DNA from: Seison nebaliae
Lineage: Eukaryota; Rotifera; Pararotatoria; Seisonacea; Seisonidae
Length of the DNA: 64,000 nucleotides
Assembly: GCA_023231475.1 (NCBI GenBank)
Contig: JALJEE010002086.1
Location: forward strand, 1-64,000
Reading direction: 5' to 3'
Shown: one piece after another, positions 35,601-47,194 of the stretch
Layout of the letters: each line of letters opens with the position of its first letter
Position numbering within the stretch: position 1 is the first letter of the stretch
Notes under the pieces: generated by a model
The model's input: the letters and a program-made list of their open reading frames with translations, nothing else
What the model was told of the DNA's origin: nothing
Databases searched by the model: none
Translations under genes and position numbers: made by a program

Positions 35601-38600
35601 GTGTTCAATGTTGACCCGAATTTCCAAGTGGATATTGGGAAAATTTATTCCATTCGAACCATCCAATGGCCGAAACAGATTAGTGTTATTCTGAAAGAAG
35701 TTCGGAAAAATAATATTCGGAAAATAGCTGAAGTTTTTTTTCTCTTGTAATGATGTAAATGATAAATAATTGTTTGAAGATTTCCCTTCCAGTACCAGAA
35801 GCAAATGAAACTTGTGCAACTATGAAAATAGCTGGATTTGAATTCGCCTCAGATATCACATTGGAAACGAGTGAAGTGAAACATCCAAGTTTTGCAGCAT
35901 GTGCTGGAACGCATACCACTCATAAGATATTGAATGAAGATCGAATTATTCATACGAACGGAATATTATGGAATCGAATCGGATGGGGACAAGACGGAGA
36001 AGGAAGAATACTCGAACCGCCATTCGTAACGAGTGATCGATATTTGAAGAACGAAGTTGATCGAACATTCCACAAGAAAGAATTCGAAAAGTTCTCATTC
36101 CTTTTTTTTTACGAAACGATATCATATCAATGATTAATAGGATGGATGGAGATAAATTGAGAGATATGTGGAAATGGATTGGTCGTTCGAATTTCGATCC
36201 TAATGAAGTGACTCATGCACAATTATTGCACGTCATAAAAGTTCTATTTATATTCTTCTTCAATTCATTCATCTTTTTAGATGTCGTTAAATGAGAATTA
36301 TGTAGATAATATAATTAATGGAGATGATGAATTTGATAGTGAGAGTATAGATGGAACTAATAAGAAGAATGAATCGAAAGATGTCGGATCGAAACATATT
36401 ATTCAGGAACTTTATGAGAAGAAGAAAGATAAAGATATGAATGATGATATTGTATTACCATACTTCCAATTTCATGAGAAGAATTATTACGAAGATTTAA
36501 TTGATCGAAAAATCATTTCATCAGATAAACGATTACGCCTACTCAATCTCCGATGGAAAGCAACGCCGGAATTCAAAGAAAAGAGACATGTACCCCCACT
36601 CTCCAGATATATTTCGAAAGAAGAATTTCTAGTTTTGTCTTTTATTCTAAAAATAGTTCTCCAAATTTCATTGTTGTAGAAATATCAACAACGAAAGATG
36701 AAGAAGAAAAACGCTCAAGAATCAGAGGATATTTCTCATAAAGCTTCCGTCGAGAATTATTTGATGGAAGTTCGTGATCGAATTATATCTCGATATCGAA
36801 CCGTTGACACTCAACAATATTATTCGGATGTTGTCATAGAAGAAACGATGCCAAATATCCGGTTAACTTTTCACATTTCTCATTCTCTTATAGGAATTGA
36901 GGGAATTTTAATAAATTTATTAAAGATTAGATATATTTGAGAGGTTGATAGGGAATACGGATGTAGCGAACGACTTCTCTTATCTGAAGCAGATGAAGAA
37001 GTCGGAGAAGAAGTCCATGTATATCACCGATAATTATAATAAATTCCATCAGCAGATGTCAGATGAAGCAGCAGAAAAGTTGAGAATTTCACGAGAAGCA
37101 GCTAAAACGAAAGTTGAAGTAGATGATGGGGAGATGTCGATGAGAAGTATTATATCAAACCAGAACAATAATAATTTCGCTCAATCAATGAAGGAATTGA
37201 CAATGAACTTTATTTCTAAACGATTGCCGATGTTTAATAGTAATTCTAATAATAATAATAATGAGTCATATGAGAGAAATGAATTCTTGAAGAAATTCAT
37301 GAAAATGACAGCGATCTTTGAGAAAGATCTCTTGGATGTCGGCGATCGTATGGTCCAAGATATAAAAATGAATTTTCTGAGTTGGCCAACTAAATATAAT
37401 TTTGATGCTCTTCAATCGTCACCTCTCATCGCTCGTCAACTAACATACTATTACTACATTAGGTAACTTTATTCCGTCAAATATTTTCATTTAACATTTC
37501 TTCTTATTCAATTAATTGCCTCTTTCTTTTTTCATTTTCAGTTCTCTTTTTATTATTATTATTATTATTATAAATTTCCCAAATTTAATTTATCGTTTTT
37601 TTTCTTGAATAATCTTCATTTTTTTTTCAATTTTCTTCATTTCTTTTTGAAATTTTTTAGTACTTTGGGTTTGAGGCTATGGGAATTGTATTGGAAACCG
37701 CACAGGAACCTGTTTCCTGTAAGGAAGGAAAGAAAACGACTACCCAACATAATGGGAAGTAATGGAGAAGAAAGGAAGATCCATCTCCTCATACATATAC
37801 AGAGAGCTTATGATATTCCCGTACGGAACCTGCAAACAGAAAACAGTAACCGCAAAACTGATATCGTTAACGTTAGTTGTTGAAATAAATCTGCTTCATT
37901 TCACGATAATAATTTCTGTTTTTAGCATACTGTAACTCCGATGGTTGAAGTAACGTTCCAACGTCAGACAGTGAGAACGAGGAGAGCTGAAGGACCGAAT
38001 CCCTGTTGGAATCAAGAAATACGAATTCCATTCAAGTTCCATTACTGGAATTTATTCACATTTAATCTAATTACATTTTCAGTGCACCAAACGGTGATTA
38101 TTCGCCGAGTGGCCTACAAAAATGTAATGATTACATCTATATAAATATATTTGATGAAGTGGAAAAGGATATTGTGGGTGATGAGAATGATCGACATTCA
38201 CGTATCGAAAAACAGATTTATCGACGTTATTTAGGTTGTGTTCGCTTGTCATTTGCAACTGTGTATGCCAATTCGAAAATTGACGGTGCATTTCACGTTG
38301 AAACACCTGCAGTTTTATTTGGTTATCGACGAGAACAAACGTTGTCACCATCAGCTAAAAACTTATTGATCGGCCACAAGTCAACGGGCAACACGATGAA
38401 TCAGGGCATGTTCGAAGGAGAAGAAGATGTAGAGAAGAATCTCCATAAGTCAAATAATGCCATCGATTCGATATTCCAAATGATCAATCCAAATTCTATC
38501 GATGCCACTTTCATTTCTTTATTTATGACAATCGAACCAGCATTATCTTCGCCTGAACCTCTCGTACAACTAATAACGACAAATGAGACTATGGAATTGG

Positions 38601-38770
38601 TGGAACAATCCGATAGTTTCCTACAAAAACTTCGCTCACAATTTCCCCATCGTCATTACAAGACATTCGTCATGGATTTGAATGGAAGCAACATCTTTCT
38701 TACACGATACTTTCGACCAATTCCACCTCCACCAAAATTATTAGAAGTTTTGGAAGAAACGAAGTTGAAG

Positions 38771-38802
<32 letters not shown>

Positions 38803-41435
38803 AGAGAATGAAGATCAGAGTAAGAAGAATAGAAAGAAGAAAAAGAAGAAGAAACAAGTTGAAAAGAAATCTCGGGAAGATAAACAACTGAAAGATTTGA
38901 AGATTTATGTTATCTAAATTTTGTAAGAAAAAATGTTTTCATTCTTTTTTTTGACAACAGCAACAACTCGCCAATTTCGTAGCAGCAATACCATTTGTAT
39001 CTGATTCGGTGACATTCTCTGGAATGTGTGACATTTGGAGTAATTGTGAAGTTTAACTATTTAATGTTTCATCATAATTCCTCATAATTTCTGTCATTAT
39101 TAGCAATTCTTCCGCATACTCGTAGGAGACGAGGAGGAACATGCACTTTTACTTCTCAATTACTTCTTACATTTGGGGAAGGATGCTTATCTCTTATTCG
39201 GTTAGTAACAAGAACAACTTATATGAATTATCATTCTCTCCAGTCACAAATAATTATGAAGTTGCACTTCCTTATGTTCTTCTTCGGAATGACGAGTCAT
39301 CTAATTCCGATATCGTCATCTGGAATGCAAGAACAGCGACATTTCTTTATCTTGAAGACTGTCATATTTCAAACATAAAGCAAATCCATTTTCTTGCCAA
39401 CGCCAAAAATGTAAGTGAATGAGTGTCTCTTTAAATTTTGTCTGTATCCTAAAATTGTCATTGGAAGTGAATTCGTATTAACTGTCTTTATTAACTCGTC
39501 TCACTTATTAGTAGAGTAGAATCGATTAACAACAAAATTTTCATCTCAACTTTACTAATAATTTAGGCAGCTCCATCTCCAGCGAATTTGCAACGGAGAA
39601 TCTATTGAATCATTATCGGAAATTGTATAATGACAATTTGGAGGAATCACAAAATGTGATTTTAGAGTCGTTGAAACAACATTGTTATTTGGAGGAAGTG
39701 GAACTATTACAACATGGATCATTAGTATTCGATCGCACGTTAGTTATGATGCGAATGACTTCGGATGAATATGAAATCACTTCCAAAATTCTCGCCACCA
39801 ATTTCGACCATTTCAAAAAGGATCGACGAGAAAACTTATCGTCTATCAACGAATCACAATTGACAGAAACGGCAACCGTTTTACGTAAATACTTCAAAGA
39901 GGAATATGAGAAGAAAAAGAATCAGAAATTATTCTCACTACCAAACATCGATTTGAAAAGGATAAATAAGACAAAATGGAGTTCGGAAACATGGAATACG
40001 ACAAAATGGAACGCGAAAAATTGGAATGCGAAAAATTGGAATCTGAAAAACTGGAACACAACAAAGTGGAAGGATCGAAATATAAAAAATCTTTTCTCTC
40101 TCGAATGGCTACAAAACTATCTTTATTCGTTAACTACGAGAACCGCTCGAAAGAAGAGGGAAGAAATGTCCTCCTATTTCCCCACCATTGCTGATAGTGA
40201 TACTTTTGGGAAATTCTCTCCTTCTGATTCTACAACATTCATTTATGACGATGACGACGATGAAGATGACGAATCAGAACAAGTTTATTATTTCCGTCCA
40301 AATAACAATCGAAATCGCAATTGGAATAATAATAATAATAATAACAACAACACTTTGAATATGTTTGATAATGATGATGATTTTGATTCATACATTTCCT
40401 CCACACCTTCACCATCACATCGTTTTCGCAATGAACGGTTTAGATCGTCTCTTCACGTTAATAGAAAACCGTCAAATATGATACATTTAGTGAAATATCG
40501 TTGGTTATTTTTCGACGTGAAAACAGGTCGATTGTTAACAGAAGATACTCTCATCTCATCACTTCGTCGTATATTCTTTATAGCTAATGCAAGTAATGTT
40601 CGTGCTTCAAAAGTGCTCATCTTTTAAAATCTGATTTTTACTTCTTTATTTCATATTCATTAACATCACTAACTATTAATTTTATCATCACAACTTCAAT
40701 GGATCGATAAAACATAATTTTTTGTTTGAACAGATTTGGGCGAACATCCAAGTACATGATGATCCGAATGATGTTAATTTCAATTTAAATAATCCTAAAA
40801 TGTGGCGACCATTCTTCACAAAGGATTTGACCAAACCGAAAGATCTCAAAAGTATTCAAGTTTAATTTGATTTAAATTTATCGAATTTATTTCTAAATTT
40901 TTCTAGCCTGATCATCTGGAATATTTCCTAACATCTGACAATTATGTGAGAGATATCGAGAATAAAATTGAGAGATGTTTACGAGAAGAGATCATGTCAT
41001 GGAGATCCAATCAACCAACTCGTTGGCATTCTTACACTTGTGAAATTCTCAGGAAACTTTTAGTCAAGTTATTTTTTCTTTTTCATTCGATTCTTCTATA
41101 ACTATTCGTGTTCCAGATTAGACAATTCGAATAAACGTCTTACTCCATCCCAATATCCGAAAGATTTGAAATCATTATTCTCTTCATATGAAGTTTGGGA
41201 GAAAATTTTCTTAAAATTTCTTTTCATTTTAATTATTCATATTCATTAGATTACTGGCGTTCCATTTCACGTACCATATTCCGACATGGAATCCATCATC
41301 GAACTAGTTCATTCATCTCAAATTCATCAGACAACCAACGACGTTCAGTTCGCCATTGCTGTGAAAGTACATTCTCATCTCTACAACAATATTGTCAGTG
41401 TGTGGATTTATGTGGCGACGCTGGTAAAATTGTAG
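32679..41435 (+). CDS. CC2D2A: CC2D2A (ciliary transition-zone coiled-coil and C2 domain protein), 32 exons
   Basis: CC2D2A belongs to the MKS module at the ciliary transition zone. Hand-splicing gives 32 in-phase exons and 2272 residues, against about 1620 in human. Exons: 32679-32708, 32750-32824, 32889-33029, 33081-33162, 33217-33284, 33326-33415, 33457-33567, 33612-33735, 33786-34120, 34166-34519, 34567-34679, 34727-34846, 34920-35054, 35093-35201, 35266-35465, 35513-35732, 35780-36090, 36141-36240, 36281-36631, 36680-36861, 36944-37462, 37661-37871, 37926-38035, 38083-38908, 38961-39050, 39104-39200, 39244-39410, 39599-40597, 40734-40859, 40907-41067, 41117-41192, 41250-41435. Diagnostic blocks are [31 protein letters not shown] and [20 protein letters not shown] (C2 domain), [31 protein letters not shown] (transglutaminase-like), and the end [20 protein letters not shown]. 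Exon 28 is a long lineage-specific insert. The 39411-39598 and 36862-36943 introns, ending in GAG, are the least certain. Confidence 0.92.
39972..40080 (+). repeat. 15-bp tandem repeat encoding Trp-Asn pentapeptides in CC2D2A exon 28
   Basis: Five to six units of about 15 bp encode [20 protein letters not shown] and relatives. The same DNA is also open in a second frame, as expected of a simple repeat without stops. Confidence 0.8.
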
Positions 41436-41461
41436 AATGAATTCGAACAGATATTTTAATT

Positions 41462-41467
41462 AATAAA
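41462..41467 (+). terminator. Polyadenylation signal of CC2D2A
   Basis: An AATAAA hexamer lies 27 bases after the stop codon, in the 138-bp gap before the convergent nuclear receptor gene. Confidence 0.55.
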
Positions 41468-41573
41468 AACGGTTTCTTGTTAAAAATGAAATAATTTCTT
41501 AATTCGCAAAATTTGATTTGTTCGATTCACCGACTTCATGTACAGGAATGTCATACTTTTTCTCTTGTCCCAC

Positions 41574-44235
41574 TTAAGTTTGTTCTTCATTCATTCTGAT
41601 CTCATCACATTTTTTCGGAGTCTCAATCAAATTACATGTAACTCGAAAATATTTGAGAAAATGTAAAATTTTCCAGAGAAAATCGGGATCAACTACAAAA
41701 AGAAAGAATGAATTGATGATGGTAAGGAATTGAATTGATGAGAGAATAATTAACGTGGCTTTGTCATACGAAAATGGTAATGGAGTAGTTGTAACATTTG
41801 ACTATTGATGAGATGATACAAACGTGAATTCTTTAACGTCTCATTTCCTGCAAAACATTAAGTTTCTTAATGATCGTTTAATAATGAATGAATGAATGGA
41901 ACCGTAATCAAATACTGAATAGATGAAAATGATGGCCAGATCTCCATCACTCAAATGCATATCATTCACTTCGTTATAGAGAGAATAAATTAGTGAGAGG
42001 AAATTGGAATAAGGGAAATTGTTGAGGAGATTCCTAAACGAAGAAGAATGAAACAGATCATATGAGAAGAATTCATAATTATTTCACCAACATTTGAATG
42101 AAAGAATTGTAATTAAAATTGAGGAACATATCTCGATTGATGTCGACAAGTGCTAAACAGTTCAAACTGAGTAGTGAACGACCGGCTATCATAATAAACA
42201 TAATGGATGTTGATAGGGGGGGAATAAAGGAAATGAACCTTCATTAAAAATCATCAATTTCTCTTCACATGATAACCGAGAGAATTGTGGAATACAAGTT
42301 CGGAGGAGAATGGAAGCACTTCGGAATGATTGTTCTTTCAACTGAATGAAATTGGTGGCAAACGTCTCCACATAATTCGGTGTCAATTCATTCTAAATTT
42401 TAAATTTTAAAAATTTTTAATTTATTGAAAATATTTAAAAAATTTATCCAAGAAATAACTTCGGAATTGATGAAATAAGTACTTCGACCAGTTAAAGCTG
42501 CTCCAATCGAACTATAACTGATTGGTGAATGGTCGACATATGCTTGCATCATCTGCAAACGAAGATATTCCAATTGTTTCAAACATCGATCATTCAATGA
42601 ATTATATCCCAAATTAGCCAATTGTAACAATTGATGAGAAATTGGAGACGTATTTTTCGCATCAATCTTTTCTTTGATTTCCATCATTCTTTTAATACCC
42701 ACACTCTTGAATGTGTCGTTAGGAATGAGATCGGTGAGTAAATATTTCGACCAAATCTTGTTACTATTATTGAAAGTGAATTGAGATGGGACTGTATTGG
42801 AATTATGTAATTCCATCGATTTGACATGACGTTCTTCTTTCATTTCCATCATATTCTCATTATTCACTGTTGATGTGGTGGTAACGGAGGAGATGGTGGA
42901 AGGGACGGATTGATAAGGAGAAATATTCTCAATTTGAATTGTTAAATTTTCTTGAGGAATCGATTTCAATTGATTGGATGTCATAATTCCCATTAATGAT
43001 GATGATGATGATGAGACGAAAGGAATTGAAGGACTCAACAACATTTGTCCATTCGACCAATTAGCATTGACAAGTAATTTATCTTTGAATTGTTGCGATT
43101 GTTGGAATTGTTGAGTTTGTGGAAATTGAAAAGAATGTGATCGATATTTCTCCGTACCATCATCATTTATATCGAATGATGATTTCTCATCATCTCGTAA
43201 CATCTTCTTTATTGGGGGACCATCTTTTGTGGTTTTTGGACGACGTCCCAATCGAGATGCTTTTTTCGACATTCCAACTTCAATACATTTCTTCCAACGA
43301 CATGATTGACAACTGTTTCTTGTGGAGGGAGTGATGGGACATTGATGCTTATGAGAACATTCATGATTAATACCTTGAGTGATACAACGACGAAAGAATC
43401 CTTTACATCCTTCACATGAATAAACACCATAATGATAACCGGAAGCTTCGTCGTTACAAATCTGACAGAAAAAAGTAGAATTGTGTGGCACTTGAGCTCG
43501 TGAACTCAAACTCGATGATCTTTGATATGGTTCTATTTTCACTTTTTTCTCCTCTTCTTTCTTATCTACTATTGGAATCTTCACTTCATCAGAATATTCT
43601 CCATCAAATCTTATCGTTTCTTCACTATTCTCCATTTCATCTTCTCTTCCGTCTACTACTTTCTCATCGATCTTTTCACCATTATTCTCCTTCGTTTTCA
43701 ACAAATGAGGCAGATAAACATAATTCTCATATAATTTATTCGTTCTCTCATTCATCATCACATCGTCACCATTCGACGATGTTACATTCATCAATTTTTC
43801 CTTTAATTGTTCATTCGATAATTTCTCTTCGCTCATCACTTGTCTAGTGAGAACTTCTATTAATTTATTAAATGTATTACCATTCGTCTTCGATGGTGAC
43901 TTATCTTTTTGGTTTGAATCATCACATTCTCCACTTGTCACTAAATTCTTCTTTTCATTTTTTTCGTTCTTCTCATTCGTCACCAAATTCGAGAGTTTAT
44001 TCTTGAGAATGTTATAGATGATTGTACAATTCTCGGAATTCGAACGTTCATTCGACGGATTAACAGATGACCAACTCGTCGATCTCGATGACAATGTGTC
44101 ATCCACATCACAGCCACTGTCCACATCATTCATTCTGGTGAGTTGTCGCAAATCTTTCGATCGAAGTACCTTCTCCTCATTCTCACAATTTATTGGTTGT
44201 TCTTCCAATGATAATTTGTTGTCTTCCAACATCAT
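41574..44235 (-). CDS. Nuclear hormone receptor with zinc-finger DNA-binding and ligand-binding domains
   Basis: Six exons on the minus strand (44235-42460, 42392-42239, 42185-42092, 42033-41903, 41847-41755, 41692-41574) join in phase to 788 residues. Residues 1-255 form a long disordered A/B region with a sumoylation-type site VKIE near 233. Residues 257-323 are the two-finger DNA-binding domain: CQIC, HYGVYSCEGCKGFFRR with P-box EGCKG as in subfamily 1, and CQSCRWKKC. These are followed by GMSKKASRLGRRPK, a C-terminal extension recalling Knirps-type receptors. The ligand-binding domain begins in the 3' part of exon 1. It continues as IPQFSRLSCEEKLMIF (helix 3-4 signature), then LSDGDLAIIFIYSVF, and a final helix rich in Leu/Phe. 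No clear AF-2 motif follows. It is convergent with CC2D2A, 138 bp away. The ligand and exact subfamily are unknown. Confidence 0.85.
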
Positions 44236-44796
44236 TCCATCAATTTCCTTCCAACTTCAAAAAAAACACTAAACAACACACCTATCCACAACGTTCATCT
44301 ATAATGGAGAAATTGAACGTTATTGAAAATATATTATGAATGGAAGAGGAATATCTGGTTGACAGATCGTATTAGTTCAATGGAAAAGTGAAAATGTTCA
44401 TCAATAACAGGAAGTTTCTTTCATATCTCTCTCTCTCTCTCCATAATGGAATTAATATAATTCCTTCCAATTCAAACATCGAATGAAAAAGACAAAGGGA
44501 AAATTTATATTTCACGCTTCTTCTTTCTCTTCTCATACAAAACGGATAGATATCAATCCAATTTCATTGAAGGAACTTTTTTGTATTTTACTAATTACTA
44601 CGATAGCGCAGTTTATTAACGAATTTGATATATTAATTAAGTTCGAAAATATCTTAATTGTTTAACTTGTTAGGAAAAGAAACGTTTACGAAACAAAATA
44701 TCTTCCAGATAATTGTCGATATGTTTCATGGGAAAAGTGGATGGACATGAAGAAGAAAACGACCAAGTTGTCAGCAGATATATAGAGAGGGGAAAA

Positions 44797-44819
44797 AGAG
44801 AGAGAGAGAGAGAGAGAGA
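44797..44819. repeat. (AG)n microsatellite
   Basis: A perfect dinucleotide run of about 23 bases lies upstream of the nuclear receptor gene. Confidence 0.9.
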
Positions 44820-45710
44820 ATATAATTCAATTCTAAACTCGAATAAGAGAGAAGAGTTCAACTAATTGAACTTCGTCACATCTAGAGAGCTGATCCTTGA
44901 AAACCACTTTTACTATGAAGGGAAAAATGATAATGATGTACAGATAGTTTTTGGGAAAATGAACTCTCTAACGTTTGTGGGCAGTCATCGTCAAATCTTA
45001 CTCTCAAATTCATAAAAGCAGCAGAATTTATGACTTTTAACAATTCAGATTTGTGAGATAGAACAAAATCCAATCGATTCATGTCACCAAAGAACATTTC
45101 CAAATTTTACGAATAAATTCTGGAAAAACATATTCCAAAATTGGTACTTTGTAAAACTTTGAGAAAAATTCATTAAAAACTAATTTGGGCGTGCTAAATT
45201 TTTAGTTATTACATTAATTATTAGTATTATTATTAATTAGTTAAATAATTGTTCAAAATTTTTGTTGAAACATCTGATGTGAACACTTTTCAAGAATAGC
45301 ATCTTTGAACAATGTATAGGAGTTTCATGAATTCTGTTCGTGTTCGTTCGGACAACACGACTCGTAACCTAATTTTCTCAATTTCGGACAGTTCTCAATC
45401 TTTTTTTCTATAAATATTTATTTTTTTATGTGAAATTCCCGTCGGGATAAATTGAAATTTTTGATCGATCTCCGGTCAGTGGTAGGAGATCTCTACGTTG
45501 CGTGAGATGTGTGTCCCATCGTTGTGGCGTTGGGAACGTGCATAAACCACTGTGTTACACACGCCCCAATATAACTCTATCGCGGTGCAGGGTACGTTAT
45601 TTCGCAAATATGCGTGGAACGTGCAATATATAAATAAATAAATATAATATAAATAATTTTTATATAGGGTTACAATCTGTCCGGTTACCATTAAAGGAGA
45701 GTTTAGGTGA

Positions 45711-45790
45711 TTTGGTAGACGGGACTATTTGGTAGACGGGACTATTTGGTAGACGGGACTATTTGGTAGACTGACCATTTGGTAGACTCC
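45711..45790. repeat. 17-bp tandem repeat, about 4.6 copies
   Basis: The unit TTTGGTAGACGGGACTA occurs three times perfectly from 45711 to 45761. A diverged copy follows at 45762-45777 and a partial copy from 45778. It is immediately downstream of a GC-richer block and does not resemble the surrounding AT-rich DNA. Confidence 0.9.
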
Positions 45791-47151
45791 GTATGGGAAA
45801 TACATGTAGATATTTTCTTATTACACATTTAAATTGCTCCAAAATTTTGGATCATTCAAAAGGATTATGCTCATTATAAATACGGTTGATTGAATTGAAA
45901 CGATTACTAATCTTTCTCCTAATGACCAAACTGGCGAATTGAGAACTTTATTTAGAAGTATTTATTATTTGTTAGTTTATTTTTAATCATCGACATAGTG
46001 ATCTTTGATTGTGTTTTTGGGATTGGACTAAATGTTCTTTGGTTATTTGATGTTCAAATTCACGATCAGGACGATGACGTTATCGTCAGTAGATGGATAA
46101 TGAAGAACATCGTTTTCTCAATACTTCTTCTTAGGAAATATTATGAGAATAGTTTTTCTCCCCAGTCAATTGATGTCATCAAACATTTGTTAACAAAATG
46201 AACAACTTTCAATGACATTAAAATCATGTTTTTTTTTGAACTTCAAAAATAAGTAACATATTTTTAGATAACCGATTTATTCAGATTAATAGTGAATGTT
46301 GCTTAACTTGAAAATGAAATGCGGCGGTCCTTCTCACCATTTATTTTTTTGTATAATAATTTTATTTAAATGTAAAAATATTTTGAACATTTGACATAAC
46401 AATTAAAGAAATATAAAAAGATGACATCTAAATCTTCCGACACATTTATTCACTTTTCAATTGAAGAAAATTTGTTTTCGACTTTTAAAAACTTTTTGTT
46501 AGACTTGAATTGATGAAATCTGTCTGATTTGTTTTAAATAATTCAAGGAGATAAATAATGTGATATAATTCTTCATCTAATGTCGACAAATAAAAATGTC
46601 GTAATCTGAAGGACGACAGACAAAAAGACGAAGAAAGAAAGAAATTGAACTCAATTTTATAAATGTTTTTTTATATTTAATTTACACTATATCATTTATT
46701 ATATTATTTTTCATTAAAGTTTGTTGAGTTGTGTTCCAAAGTAATAGTGACTGTGAATTTTTCGTAATAGAGTTTGTTAATGCTATGGAGTAATCATAAA
46801 TGCTTTTTAATAATTTCTTCTTTAGTCAATTCATTCTGTAGTGAATTCTATGCGATTTTCCCGCCCATTTCAACGTTTATTCTTGTCGATCGATCGTGTC
46901 TACAATCGTCTTATCAGGAGATTAATCGGTTGTTCACAATAACCGTTCTCTGCTTTTCGCAACAATTGGTCTCGTGCCACTGCCGATTCTCTTCTGGCGT
47001 CGCGTTTTTACTCGTATCGACAAAATTTCGGAATCGAACTTCTACACTTCATATATTTCCAACATGAATCATTTTTGATAATCACTCAGTCTTTAGTCAT
47101 ACTACTCGATACTACGATTTATCTCGCGATATTCTTCTCCAAGATTTCAGA

Positions 47152-47194
47152 AATAATTGATAATGTAGTTATAGATTCTACATTATCAATTATT
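47152..47194. repeat. Perfect 17-bp inverted repeat with 9-base loop
   Basis: AATAATTGATAATGTAG at 47152-47168 is followed, after TTATAGATT, by its exact reverse complement at 47178-47194. It could form a hairpin in DNA or RNA. It is not next to a recognised gene end. Confidence 0.85.
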
